NCBI GenBank assembly: GCA_963817905.1
Contig: CAWFPS010000003.1
Span: forward strand, 1,550,001 to 1,614,000
DNA: 64,000 bases
DNA from: VRUE01 sp963817905
GTDB taxonomy: Bacteria; Actinomycetota; Thermoleophilia; Solirubrobacterales; 70-9
Direction: 5' to 3'
Shown: one piece after another, positions 9,683 through 18,868 of the stretch
How the letters are laid out: each line of letters opens with the position of its first letter
Numbering within the stretch: the first letter of the stretch is position 1
Made by a program: the position numbers and the translations under genes
Notes under the pieces: model-generated
Databases searched by the model: none
The model's input: only the letters and a program-made list of their open reading frames with translations
What the model was told of the DNA's origin: nothing

Positions 9683-12600
9683 ATGGGCGCCTGTGCCAAG
9701 AAGCGCCGGCGCCTGAGGGGCGCCGGCGCGGTGCTCGGCGCCCTCGCGGCTGTCTTGGCGCTGAGCGCCCCTGCCGCCGCGGCGCCGACCGACCCGATCT
9801 ACATCTTCTCGCCTGTACCGCCGCCGCCGCCGAGATTGCCCGAACCGCCGCCGACTGGCTATTTCAACGGCCCCTGCGGGCTGGCGGTCGACTCCGGCGG
9901 GAAGTTCTGGCTCTCCGACGGCTACCACCGCAGCGTCGATGTCTTCGACGCCAACGCCATCTACGATGGCCAACCGCTCTCGGCCACCAGCCAGGCCAAC
10001 CCTCATACCCGAGCCTATGACGACCCCTGCGGCATCGACCTCGACTCGACCGGGCGCCTCTATCTCAACAACTACCATCGCAACGTCGCCCGCTTCCCGA
10101 CGCCGGTCTCCTCCGGCACGGGAGCGGTGCTGGTCGGCTCTGAAGAAGCCACGGGGGTGGCGGTGGATCCCACCGACGATCACGCCTACGTCGACGCCAG
10201 GGACGCCGTGCGCGAGTACGACGCTTCGGGTTCCTTCGTGGGAGAGATCGGCGCCGCTTCGCTTGAAGACGGCTACGGCATCGCGGTCTCGGGTTACTCG
10301 GGCACGGAAGGCTTCCTCTACGTCCCCGACGCCGGCTCGAATACCCTCAAGGTCTATGACCCCGCCACCGACGCCGATGACCCGGTGGCCGAGATCTCCC
10401 CGCCGGGAGGCTTCGCCTCGCTGGTCGACTCGAGCGTCGCCGTCGATGACGCCGGCGGCGATGTCTATGTCACCGACACCGTGCAGCCCGCCCACACCGA
10501 GGAGCCGCGGGCGCGCGTTCAGATCTTCGATTCCGCCGGCACCTATCAGGGTCACCTCAAGTACGACGTGATCGGTGGTTCCCCCACCGGCATCGCCATC
10601 GACGACTCCGGCGGGGCCAACCAAGGCCGCGTCTACCTCACCTCGGGCAACACCCATCGCGGCGCGGTCTACGCCTATGCGCCGGGCTCGGCGACGACGG
10701 CGACGCCGCTGGCCTCCAAATTCCACATCCCCCTGCTCGGCAGCGGCCTGCTCTTCCCCACCGTCACGATCGGCGGGCCCGGCGGCGGCGCCCTCGAATG
10801 CGAAGGCGACGCCTGCCAGATCCTGCCGCCCGAACCGGTCGACCCGACCTTGACCACGCTGCTCAGCGGCCGCGGCAACCCCAAGCCGCGCTACCGCCAG
10901 TACCGACGGGCGAAGGCGAAGAAGCGTCAGCGCCGGCGCCGCAGCCATCGCCGGAAGCACGGCAAGCGCGCCCGCGCCTCTGCCTCGAGCTTGCTCTCAG
11001 CGGACGCGGCGACGACGCCCACCCCGGTTTCCTCGTCGCTTCGGTCCACCCCGGATTCACCGCCCGCGGCCCAGCCGGTCACATCCGCTCTCGCCACGCC
11101 GCACGCCTCGGCCCTGCTCCCCGGCGCCGAAGGCTTCGCCGCCGAGGCCTGGGCCGACGGCGGCGCACCCGCCACCCAGGCGGGCTCGCACCCCTACGAC
11201 GTCGAGCTCTCGCTCGGCCTCGACCAGGGCTCGGGCGACTCCCACCTGCGCAGCGCCCGTCTCACCTTGCCGCCGGGCCTCCTGCTGAACCCTGCCAACG
11301 GCACCGGCCTGCTCTGCTCAGACAGCTCCTTTGCCAAACCGAGGATCACGCCCTTCGCCGCGGGCTCCGAATCGGGGGAGAGCTGCCCCGATCAGTCCCA
11401 GGTCGGCACGGTGACGGTCTCAAGCGGCGGCCAGCAGCGCAGCTTCGGCCTCTTCAACATGAACCCCCTCGCCGGCAAGGCGGCCCGCTTCGGCGCCGCC
11501 CCCTTCGGCTACCCGCTTCACTTCGATATGGAGGTCCGCGCCGACGTCCCCGGCGCCTACATGACCCTGGAAGCGAGTGAGATCCCTGAAGGCCTCGAGC
11601 TCGAAGGCCTCGGCGTCGACCTCTGGGGCGTGCCCTGGGATGCCACCCACAACTTCCAGCGGGGCGACTGCCTGAACGAGGCAGAGCCCGCCTTCGGCTG
11701 GGGAAAGTGCTCGGCTGGCGAGCCGCTCACGACCAAGCCGCGCGCCTTCATCACTCTGCCGAGCCTTTGCGGCGCGCCGCTTGCCTTCGAGGCCACGGCC
11801 TCCTCCTGGCAAGGTTCGGGCAGCGAGACCGCCTCAGCCCAGAGCGCCGCCCCGGTCTCGGGCTGTGGGAACCTCGAATTCAGGCTCTCACAGGAGGGTC
11901 TGCTCTCGGTCAAGAAGGCCTCCTCCGCCTCGGGCTACGTCTACCGCTTCTACAACGAAGACGAAGAACAGACCAACCCGCGCGGGCAGATCCAGGCCCT
12001 GGCCCGCAAGGTGACGGTGCAGCTGCCGCAGGGCACGACGCTCAACCCCTCGGTCGGCGCCGGCCTCAGCACCTGCTCTCCCGCCGAGCTGGCGGCCGAA
12101 ACCGCCTTCAACGCTCCCGCCTCAGGCTGCCCTGCAGCTTCCAAGATCGGCATCTTCCAGGTCGGCCTGCCCTACTACACGAAACGGCTCAGGGGCGCGA
12201 TCTACCTCGCCCAGCCGCATCAGAACCCCTTCGGCTCGCTGCTCGCGGTCTACCTCGTCGCCAAGTCGGCCGACCGCGGAATCCTGATCGAGGCGCCGGG
12301 CCGCCTCAGCCCCGACGGCGAGGGCACGATCACCGCCACCTTCGACAACCTGCCCCAGCTGCCCTATTCCGACCTCGAAGTCAACTTCCGCTCGGGCCAG
12401 CGGGCTCCGCTCGTCTCGCCGCCGCACTGCGGCAACGCCGCCAGCAAGCTCATCCTCACCCCCTGGGCATCTGAGGTACCCGACCGGGTTCTCGACACCA
12501 ACTCGCCGATCGAGCAGGGCTCTGAATCCGGCCCCTGTCCCGCCGGCACCCCACCCTTCGCGCCCGAAGCCCTGGCCGGTGGCGTCAACGCCAACGTCGG

Positions 12601-13855
12601 CTCTTACACCCCCTACTACGTCAAGCTCTCCCGCCGCGATACCGAACAGGAGATCACCTCCTACTCGCTGATCCTGCCCAAGGGGATCACCGGCAAGCTC
12701 GCCGGGGTTCCCTTCTGTCCCGAGGCCGCAATCGAGGCAGCGAGGCACACCAGCGGCTTCGCCGAGACCGCCAACCCCTCCTGCCCGGCCGCCTCCCAGG
12801 TGGGCCGCACCTACACCGGCTACGGGGTCGGCGACGCGCTCACCTACGCGCCGGGGAGGATCTACCTCGCCGGCCCCTACCACGGCGCGCCCCTGTCTTT
12901 GGTCACGGTCAACGCCGCTACCGTCGGCCCCTTCGATCTCGGCACGATCGTGATCAGATCGGCCTTCCAGGTCGACCCCGAGACGGCTCAGCTGGAGATC
13001 GACTCCGCCGCCTCGGACCCGATCCCCCACATCATCGACGGCATCCCCCTGCACCTCAGGGAGGTCCGCATCTACATGGACCGCTTCCAGTTCACCCATA
13101 ACCCATCGAGCTGTGAGCCGTCCCAGCTCATCTCCCGGCTGGGCGGCTCGGGCGCCACCTTCACCGACTCCGGCGACGACTCCGTTGCCACCGCCGCCAG
13201 GCACTTCCAGCTGCTCAACTGCCTCACCCTGGGCTTCAAGCCAAAGCTGGGCCTGCGCCTGCGGGGCCCGGTGCGTCGCGGCGCCTTCCCCTCGCTCAGG
13301 GCCACCTTCGTCTCCAGGGGGGCGAAGGACTCCAACCTGAAGAAGATCGAAGTCGAGATGCCCCACTCGCTCTTCCTCGCCCAGAACCACATCCGCGCCG
13401 TCTGCACCAAAGCGCAGTTCGCCCAGGAACGGTGCCCCAAGAGCTCGGCCTACGGCAAGGCAGTCGCGAGAACGTTGCTCTTCGACACCCCCCTGCGCGG
13501 CCAGGTCTACCTGCGCGCCTCCAGCTCCCGCCTGCCTGACCTGGTCGCCGACCTTCACTCCGGCGCGATCCGCATCGTCGTCGAAGGGCGGATCGGCCCC
13601 GGCAAGCACGGCGGCATCCGCACCTTCTTCGACCAGCTCCCCGACGCCCCGATTGACTTCTTCAAGATGACCCTCAGGGGCGGACGCCACGGCCTGCTGC
13701 AGAACTCGCTCAACATCTGCGCCGCCCCACCGCTTGCCACGGTCAGCGCCCTCGGCCAAAACAACATCGGCGCCCGCTTCTCCTCGGTGCTGAGGGGGCA
13801 GTGCGGCAAGAAGAAGAAGAGCAAGAAGGCGAAGCGCCGGTCCCACCGCCGATGA
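9683..13855 (+). CDS. Giant secreted NHL-repeat protein fused to a second surface domain
   Basis: This 1390-residue protein starts 2 bp after the previous stop. A signal peptide ends near residue 32 and is followed by a Pro-rich linker. NHL repeats occupy about 45-400 (CGLAVDSGGKFWLSDGYHR, CGIDLDSTGRLYLNNYHR). A very basic stretch at about 402-432 (RRAKAKKRQRRRRSHRRK) resembles the C-terminal tails of the two preceding proteins. It is followed by a domain homologous to the whole 990-aa protein upstream. The C-terminus is again Lys/Arg-rich. The architecture suggests a fusion of an NHL protein, tail included, with a copy of its neighbour. No enzymatic motif is visible. Confidence 0.84.
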   Translation: MGACAKKRRRLRGAGAVLGALAAVLALSAPAAAAPTDPIYIFSPVPPPPPRLPEPPPTGYFNGPCGLAVDSGGKFWLSDGYHRSVDVFDANAIYDGQPLSATSQANPHTRAYDDPCGIDLDSTGRLYLNNYHRNVARFPTPVSSGTGAVLVGSEEATGVAVDPTDDHAYVDARDAVREYDASGSFVGEIGAASLEDGYGIAVSGYSGTEGFLYVPDAGSNTLKVYDPATDADDPVAEISPPGGFASLVDSSVAVDDAGGDVYVTDTVQPAHTEEPRARVQIFDSAGTYQGHLKYDVIGGSPTGIAIDDSGGANQGRVYLTSGNTHRGAVYAYAPGSATTATPLASKFHIPLLGSGLLFPTVTIGGPGGGALECEGDACQILPPEPVDPTLTTLLSGRGNPKPRYRQYRRAKAKKRQRRRRSHRRKHGKRARASASSLLSADAATTPTPVSSSLRSTPDSPPAAQPVTSALATPHASALLPGAEGFAAEAWADGGAPATQAGSHPYDVELSLGLDQGSGDSHLRSARLTLPPGLLLNPANGTGLLCSDSSFAKPRITPFAAGSESGESCPDQSQVGTVTVSSGGQQRSFGLFNMNPLAGKAARFGAAPFGYPLHFDMEVRADVPGAYMTLEASEIPEGLELEGLGVDLWGVPWDATHNFQRGDCLNEAEPAFGWGKCSAGEPLTTKPRAFITLPSLCGAPLAFEATASSWQGSGSETASAQSAAPVSGCGNLEFRLSQEGLLSVKKASSASGYVYRFYNEDEEQTNPRGQIQALARKVTVQLPQGTTLNPSVGAGLSTCSPAELAAETAFNAPASGCPAASKIGIFQVGLPYYTKRLRGAIYLAQPHQNPFGSLLAVYLVAKSADRGILIEAPGRLSPDGEGTITATFDNLPQLPYSDLEVNFRSGQRAPLVSPPHCGNAASKLILTPWASEVPDRVLDTNSPIEQGSESGPCPAGTPPFAPEALAGGVNANVGSYTPYYVKLSRRDTEQEITSYSLILPKGITGKLAGVPFCPEAAIEAARHTSGFAETANPSCPAASQVGRTYTGYGVGDALTYAPGRIYLAGPYHGAPLSLVTVNAATVGPFDLGTIVIRSAFQVDPETAQLEIDSAASDPIPHIIDGIPLHLREVRIYMDRFQFTHNPSSCEPSQLISRLGGSGATFTDSGDDSVATAARHFQLLNCLTLGFKPKLGLRLRGPVRRGAFPSLRATFVSRGAKDSNLKKIEVEMPHSLFLAQNHIRAVCTKAQFAQERCPKSSAYGKAVARTLLFDTPLRGQVYLRASSSRLPDLVADLHSGAIRIVVEGRIGPGKHGGIRTFFDQLPDAPIDFFKMTLRGGRHGLLQNSLNICAAPPLATVSALGQNNIGARFSSVLRGQCGKKKKSKKAKRRSHRR

Positions 13856-14577
13856 GACGCATCGCTTCCTCGCTCCTCCTGGCAGGAGCGACCCTCGCCC
13901 TGCTCTCCGGCTGTGGAGGGGGAGATGGGGAGCAGGGCAGCAGCGCCGCTCGGGACCAGTCCGCCGCTGCGGCCAAGTCAAAGGGCGATGCCGCCGAGCA
14001 GGAAAAGGCCCAGGGCCAGGAAGAGAGCGGCGCCGTCGAGGCAAGTCCCAACCCCGCCCGCCAGGACGTGCCCGTCGGCAGCCCCACCCCCGGCTCCAAG
14101 GCCGTCGCCCCTGGCGTCCCCGTCGTCAAGGGCGGCGACAACTCGATCCAGACCTTCGGCACAGAGGCTGAGGAAGCTCCCCGCGACCAGGCCGTCTCGA
14201 ACCTCCTCGCCTACCGCGACGCCCGCCTGGCGGGCCGGTTCGCCCGCGCCTGCGCTCTTGCCTCGGCTGAGTTCCGCGACCAGCTGGTGCAGCTGATCGC
14301 GAGCGCCAAAGTCAAGGGCGGTGCCGAGAAGCCCGAGGGCTGCGCCGATATTCTCGCCCTCTTCACGCCCGAGAGAGACAAGGCGGCGCTGCGAGAGAGA
14401 TTCCAGTTGAGCGAGGTCCTCAGCTTCCGGGCCAGGGGCGACGGCTATGCCTACCTGATCTTCAAGGGGGCCGGAGGCAAGCCGATGTTCATCGCGATGG
14501 CCGATGACGAGGGGCGGTGGAAGGTCAACGTGCCCGAGCCGGAAGCGTTCATGCTCGGCAGCGGCACCGCCCAGTAG
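13852..14577 (+). CDS. Lipoprotein of unknown function
   Basis: ATG 13852 overlaps the previous TGA, making this the fourth gene of the surface operon. The 241-residue product has a lipoprotein signal with a lipobox (ALLSGC), placing Cys20 as the lipidated residue. A low-complexity Ala/Glu/Gln/Lys linker to about residue 90 probably spans the wall. The C-terminal domain (about 110-241) resembles small secreted alpha/beta domains of the NTF2 kind, with a late segment GGKPMFIAMADDEGRWKV. That fold assignment is tentative. It may anchor or help export the giant proteins. Confidence 0.8.
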   Translation: MRRIASSLLLAGATLALLSGCGGGDGEQGSSAARDQSAAAAKSKGDAAEQEKAQGQEESGAVEASPNPARQDVPVGSPTPGSKAVAPGVPVVKGGDNSIQTFGTEAEEAPRDQAVSNLLAYRDARLAGRFARACALASAEFRDQLVQLIASAKVKGGAEKPEGCADILALFTPERDKAALRERFQLSEVLSFRARGDGYAYLIFKGAGGKPMFIAMADDEGRWKVNVPEPEAFMLGSGTAQ

Positions 14578-14604
14578 CTGCCTCTCGACGCGACCAAACT
14601 TGTC

Positions 14605-14676
14605 ATCGAGTTTCGGTGTACGTGGTCCTCCAGTTTCGGTGTTTGATCTCCTCCAATTTCCGAGTTTGCGATACTG
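14605..14676 (+). repeat. Three 23-bp tandem repeats before the DUF4143 ATPase
   Basis: The motif CAGTTTCGGTGTTTG and its variants GAGTTTCGGTGTACG and CAATTTCCGAGTTTG begin at 14608, 14631 and 14654, an exact 23-bp period. The last unit ends just before ATG 14682. The array probably covers the promoter and may be an operator array. Confidence 0.55.
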
Positions 14677-14681
14677 GCCTT

Positions 14682-15953
14682 ATGGCGGCACGTCTTTCGC
14701 GGTCATTTGAGCGTCGACTTGCCGGCGTTGTGGAGCGGTTGCTGGCCGAGGAGCCGGTGGTTGCTGTCCACGGGGCGAGGACCGTTGGCAAGTCGACAAT
14801 CGTGCGGGCGCTCGCGAGGGAAGCGGGGCGGACCGTCGTCGATCTTGACGACCCGCAAACGCGTGATGCGGTGGCGGCGAGCCCGGCGGCGTTCGCCGCC
14901 GCCGACCCCCCCGTCTTCATCGACGAGTATCAGCACGCGCCGGTGATCCTGGATGCGATCAAGGCAGAGTTGAACCGGGATCTTGGGCCGGGCCGCTACG
15001 TCCTCACCGGATCCACTCGGTACTCGAGCCTGCCCGGCGCGGCGCAGTCCCTAACCGGCCGCCTTCACGTCACGACGCTCTGGCCCCTTTCGCAGGGAGA
15101 GATCGACGGAAAGCAAGAGGAGTTCGTCGCCCGTCTGCTGAGTGACCCGGAGACGCTGGTGACACCCTCCACGTCCAGCACGTCGCGGGAGGAGCACGTC
15201 GAGCGCATCCTTCGCGGCGGCTTCCCGCTGGCGGTGGAGCGCTCGGCGGGCGCAAGCCGGAACCGCTGGTTCGACGACTACCTCAACCTCGTCATCGCAC
15301 GCGACGTCGCCGAGCTGTCGAACATCCGACAGCGGGAGAAGATGCCCCGCTTGGCTGCCCGCCTGGGAGCGCAGACCGCTCAGGTGCTGAACGTCGCCCG
15401 GGCCGCGGCGGACATCGAGATCGAGAGCTCGACCGCCGAGCATTACGTCCGCCTCCTGGAGGCCGCGTTCGTGATCCACAGGCTCCCGGCCTGGGGCACG
15501 ACCCTGCGGGCCCGCGCCTCGGCGAAGCCGAAGCTTCACTTCGTCGATTCGGGGGTCGCCGGCCGGATGCTGCGGGTGACGAGCGCACGCCTCTCGGCCG
15601 CACAGCCTCAGGCGATGACCGAGCTCGGGCACCTGCTCGAGACTTTCTGCGTCGGCGAGATGCTGAAGCAGGCGAGCTGGATGGAATCGCCTGCCCAGCC
15701 CGGCCATTGGCGGACTCACGACGGAGACGAGGTCGACCTGATCCTCGAACGCGACGATGGAGCGGTCGCCGGCGTCGAGGTGAAGGCTGGGGAACGGGTC
15801 ACCGGATCGGAGTTTCGAAGCCTCGCGAAGCTCCGAGATGGACTCGGCGAAAGGTTCCTGGGGGGCATCGTATTGCACCTCGGACGGCGGAGCTATACGC
15901 ACGACGACCGGCTTCATGCCCTGCCTGTCGATCGCCTCTGGTTGACCGGGTAG
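14682..15953 (+). CDS. AAA ATPase with DUF4143 and nuclease-like C-terminus
   Basis: A 423-residue protein starts at ATG 14682, inferred from family alignment. The P-loop is GARTVGKST (usually GARQTGKST) and the Walker B region reads FIDEYQHAP. The strand RYVLTGSTR holds the sensor position. The DUF4143 domain contains HYVRLLEAAFVIHRLPAW and FVDSGVAGRML. The C-terminal part has DGDEVDLILE and GVEVKAG, the spacing expected of a PD-(D/E)XK-like fold. This common family is predicted to act in defence or addiction-type mobile functions, but its activity is mostly untested. It ends 2 bp from the convergent transporter operon. Confidence 0.88.
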   Translation: MAARLSRSFERRLAGVVERLLAEEPVVAVHGARTVGKSTIVRALAREAGRTVVDLDDPQTRDAVAASPAAFAAADPPVFIDEYQHAPVILDAIKAELNRDLGPGRYVLTGSTRYSSLPGAAQSLTGRLHVTTLWPLSQGEIDGKQEEFVARLLSDPETLVTPSTSSTSREEHVERILRGGFPLAVERSAGASRNRWFDDYLNLVIARDVAELSNIRQREKMPRLAARLGAQTAQVLNVARAAADIEIESSTAEHYVRLLEAAFVIHRLPAWGTTLRARASAKPKLHFVDSGVAGRMLRVTSARLSAAQPQAMTELGHLLETFCVGEMLKQASWMESPAQPGHWRTHDGDEVDLILERDDGAVAGVEVKAGERVTGSEFRSLAKLRDGLGERFLGGIVLHLGRRSYTHDDRLHALPVDRLWLTG

Positions 15954-15955
15954 GG

Positions 15956-16822
15956 CTACGGCACCGCCGTCGCCTCGGCCTCGACGCCGCCGCCCTCGAT
16001 TCGCTCTCGCCGTCCGCCCCGCGCCGCCGTCACGCCGCCTTCCTCGCGCGTGAGCCGGTGCGCGAGGTAGACCGGGATGATCGAGATCAGGACCACCAGG
16101 ACGGCGACAGCGTTGACTATCGGGCGCTCCTGGGCGCGGAAGAGGTTGCTGAAGATCCAGTAGGGCAGGGTCTGTTCGCCCGCCCCTATGGTGAACGTGG
16201 TGACGATGATCTCGTCGAAGGAGAGGCCGAAGGCGAGCAGGCCGGCGGCGCCGAGGGCCGAGCGCATGTTGGGCAGGGTGACGTGGCGGAAGGTCTGCCA
16301 GGTGTTGGCGCCGAGGTCGGCGGAGGCCTCCTCGAAGGAGGAGGACATCCTGCGCAGGCGCGCGATCGAGTTGTTGTAGACGACGACTATGCAGAAGGTG
16401 GCGTGGGCGACGATCACCGTGAACAGGGAGAGGTCGAGGCCGAAGACCTGGGTGAAGGTGTTGTTGAGGGCGACGCCGGTGACGATCCCGGGCAGGGCGA
16501 TCGGCAGGACGACGAGGAAGGAGATCGTCTCGCGGCCGAAGAAGCGATGCCTGGCTACCGCAAGCGAGGCGAGCGTCCCCAGCAGCAGGGCGATCGCGGT
16601 GGCGACGAGCGCGACCTCGATCGAGGTCCAGAAGGCGTCGGGGGCGGTGCTTTCGATCGCCTTGGGGAACCACTCGAAGGTGAGGCCGGGCGGCGGCCAC
16701 TTGAGGATCCTGCTTGCGTTGAAGGCATAGATCCCAAGCACGAGCAGCGGGATGTAGATGAACGCCAGCCCGGCGCCGACCGCGACGCGCAGCAGGATCG
16801 TGGATTGTCTCGAGAGCCTCAC
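15956..16822 (-). CDS. potC: Polyamine-type ABC transporter permease PotC
   Basis: This 288-residue inner-membrane permease has about six hydrophobic segments and the binding-protein-dependent EAA loop (EEASADLGANTWQTFRHVTL) that contacts the ATPase. It is the last gene of a four-gene operon in the order potA-potD-potB-potC. Its Arg/Glu-rich C-terminus after about residue 260 is longer than usual. The substrate is inferred from family membership as spermidine or putrescine; related systems carry other cationic or organic compounds. Confidence 0.88.
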   Translation of the reverse strand: MRLSRQSTILLRVAVGAGLAFIYIPLLVLGIYAFNASRILKWPPPGLTFEWFPKAIESTAPDAFWTSIEVALVATAIALLLGTLASLAVARHRFFGRETISFLVVLPIALPGIVTGVALNNTFTQVFGLDLSLFTVIVAHATFCIVVVYNNSIARLRRMSSSFEEASADLGANTWQTFRHVTLPNMRSALGAAGLLAFGLSFDEIIVTTFTIGAGEQTLPYWIFSNLFRAQERPIVNAVAVLVVLISIIPVYLAHRLTREEGGVTAARGGRRERIEGGGVEAEATAVP

Positions 16823-16829
16823 CGTTCTC

Positions 16830-17684
16830 CTATATGTGCTCGAAGGCCCCGAGCTTGCGGGCGACCAGCAGGTAGCCGGTCATCACCACGATCGGAACCA
16901 GCGCCAGGGCCGCGGCAAAGGGCAGGTTGTTGGAGATGTTGTTGAAGACGACGTTGCCGATGAACTGGTTGTTGGAGACTAGGCGCGGCGTGATGTAATC
17001 GCCGAGGGTGAGGGCGAAGGTGAAGATCGAGCCGGCGACGACGGCGGGGAAGGCGAGCGGCAGGATCACCCGGCGGAAGGTGGTGAAGGGCCGGCCGCCG
17101 AGGTCCTCGGAAGCGCTGATCAGCGAGTTGGGAATCCGCTCCAGCCCAGCGAATATCGGCAGGATCATGTACGGCAGCCAGAGGTAGCTCATCACCAGCC
17201 AGACCGCGGTATTGCCGTAGCCGGGCCCGTGTAGGCCCAGCGGCTGCAGCACCCAGTCGATCAGCCCGCCGCCGGAGAGCATGTTGCGCCAGGAGAGGAC
17301 CTTGACCAGGTAGCTCGACCAGAGCGGAATCAGCACGGCGACGACGAGCACCGCCTTGCCCCTGCGGCTCGCCACCTTGGCCATGTAGAAGGCGATCGGG
17401 AAGGCGAGGACGGCGTCGGTGATCGTCACCAGAGCGGCGATCAGCACCGTTCTTCCGACGATCGTCCGGTACACCGGTTCGTCGAAGAGGATTTCGAAGT
17501 TTTCGAAGCTGAGCCCTTTGACGAGCTCGCCGCTGACCGCGTTGACCGACCACAGCGAGGCGACGAGAAGGAGCGCGAGCGAGCCGAGGTAGCCGACGAC
17601 CAGCCATCCGACCGGGCCCGCCAGGAGCGCCCCCACCTGAAGGCGGGGGCGCCCGTGGAACAGCTTGGCGAGCCTGCGGCTCAA
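16830..17684 (-). CDS. potB: Polyamine-type ABC transporter permease PotB
   Basis: A membrane permease of about 284 residues with an EAA loop (SASEDLGGRPFTTFRRVILP). I place the start at TTG 17684, which overlaps the potD stop as TTGA and follows ATCAAGGG. An ATG at 17753 would instead make a 73-bp overlap with potD and add an atypical Gln/Leu/Arg leader. Seven bases separate it from potC. It pairs with PotC to form the membrane channel. Confidence 0.85.
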   Translation of the reverse strand: MSRRLAKLFHGRPRLQVGALLAGPVGWLVVGYLGSLALLLVASLWSVNAVSGELVKGLSFENFEILFDEPVYRTIVGRTVLIAALVTITDAVLAFPIAFYMAKVASRRGKAVLVVAVLIPLWSSYLVKVLSWRNMLSGGGLIDWVLQPLGLHGPGYGNTAVWLVMSYLWLPYMILPIFAGLERIPNSLISASEDLGGRPFTTFRRVILPLAFPAVVAGSIFTFALTLGDYITPRLVSNNQFIGNVVFNNISNNLPFAAALALVPIVVMTGYLLVARKLGAFEHI

Positions 17685-18868
17685 CCCTTGATCGAGGTCC
17701 AGGCCTGGACCCAGTCGTTGTAGTTCTTGCAATCTTCGGAACCGTTGCCGCAATCGGCAAGCGGGGTCTTCCAGTAGTAGACGCGCTTCCAGAAGCCGGG
17801 TTCTTCCGCGTGGTATTCAGCGCAGAAGTTCGGGTTTTCGGTGTTTTCGCAGGCCAGTTCCTGCGCCGGAGCCTCGCCGAAGTATTCCGCCACCTCGGCG
17901 TTCGCCTTCGGTTCGATGATCCAGTTCATCCACATGTACATGCAGTTGGGATGCGCGGCTTCGGAGCTGATCATCCAGGTGTCGGACCATCCCGTGGCGC
18001 CCTCTTCGGGCAGGAACCCCTGGCTTGCCGGGCTGGCCGCCACGGGCTTGCCTTCTTCCTTGAGCAGGAAGTACTGGTACTGCCAGGTGGTGCCGACCTG
18101 GCTGTCGCCGCTGGCGAACGAGGAGATCTGCTTTTCGGCTTCCGACCAGTATTCGCCGACCAGCGAGCGCTGGTCTTTCATCAGCTGCACCGTCGCTTCG
18201 AACTGTTCTTCGTTCAGCTCGTAGGGGTCTTCGATCCCGAGGTCGGGGTTGTGCGCCTTCAGGTAGACCGCCGCTTCGGCGATCGACATCGGGTCGTCGT
18301 ACTGGCTGATCTTTCCCTTGTACTTCGAGGCGACCGTTGGATCGAGCGTCACGTTCCAGGACCTGGGCGCGGGTTTTACCGAATCGCCGTTCCACATCAG
18401 CAGGTTCGCCCCACGACCGTGTGGTATTCCGTAGGGCTTACCGTCGAAGGTGTTGTACGGCTGGCCCTTGAGGTCGGCGAAGACGGTCTTGTAGTTGGGG
18501 ACGAGACTGACGTTGACCGGGTCGACGTCGCCGCCTTCGAAGAGGCGGGCAGTCGCGTTGCCCGACGCCGAGACGCCGTCGTATTCGCCGCTGCGCATCA
18601 GCGAGACCATTTCGTCGGAGGTGCCGGCGGTCTTGTTGTTCACCTTGCAGCCGGTCTTCTGTTCGAACGGCTTGGTCCATTCCGGTTCGACGTAGCCGGC
18701 CCAGGAGATCAGGTTGAGCGATCCCTCGCCCTTGCCGAGCTTCTGTAGTTCTTCGCCGGTCGAGCCGCTGTTGCTGGACGAGCCGCAGCCGGCGAGGACG
18801 AGCATCGTCGCCAGCAGCCCTCCCACGATCAGCCACGCCGTCCGGGCGGGGTTAGTTTGCCTTCTCAC
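17681..18868 (-). CDS. potD: Periplasmic/extracellular polyamine-binding lipoprotein PotD
   Basis: This 395-residue solute-binding protein has a lipoprotein signal with lipobox LVLAGC and a Ser/Gly/Asn linker. The family signature is seen in LNLISWAGYVEPEWTKPFEQ near residues 54-73 and in WNGDSVKPAPRSWN. It is anchored outside the membrane and delivers ligand to PotB/PotC. It overlaps potA by 4 bp. Two Cys-containing segments near the C-terminus (ENTENPNFC and ADCGNGSEDC) could form a disulfide. Confidence 0.9.
   Translation of the reverse strand: MRRQTNPARTAWLIVGGLLATMLVLAGCGSSSNSGSTGEELQKLGKGEGSLNLISWAGYVEPEWTKPFEQKTGCKVNNKTAGTSDEMVSLMRSGEYDGVSASGNATARLFEGGDVDPVNVSLVPNYKTVFADLKGQPYNTFDGKPYGIPHGRGANLLMWNGDSVKPAPRSWNVTLDPTVASKYKGKISQYDDPMSIAEAAVYLKAHNPDLGIEDPYELNEEQFEATVQLMKDQRSLVGEYWSEAEKQISSFASGDSQVGTTWQYQYFLLKEEGKPVAASPASQGFLPEEGATGWSDTWMISSEAAHPNCMYMWMNWIIEPKANAEVAEYFGEAPAQELACENTENPNFCAEYHAEEPGFWKRVYYWKTPLADCGNGSEDCKNYNDWVQAWTSIKG

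Noticed and set aside
14605..14676. The 23-bp repeats as a small CRISPR array
   Set aside because: The units are contiguous with no unique spacers, and no cas gene is near.
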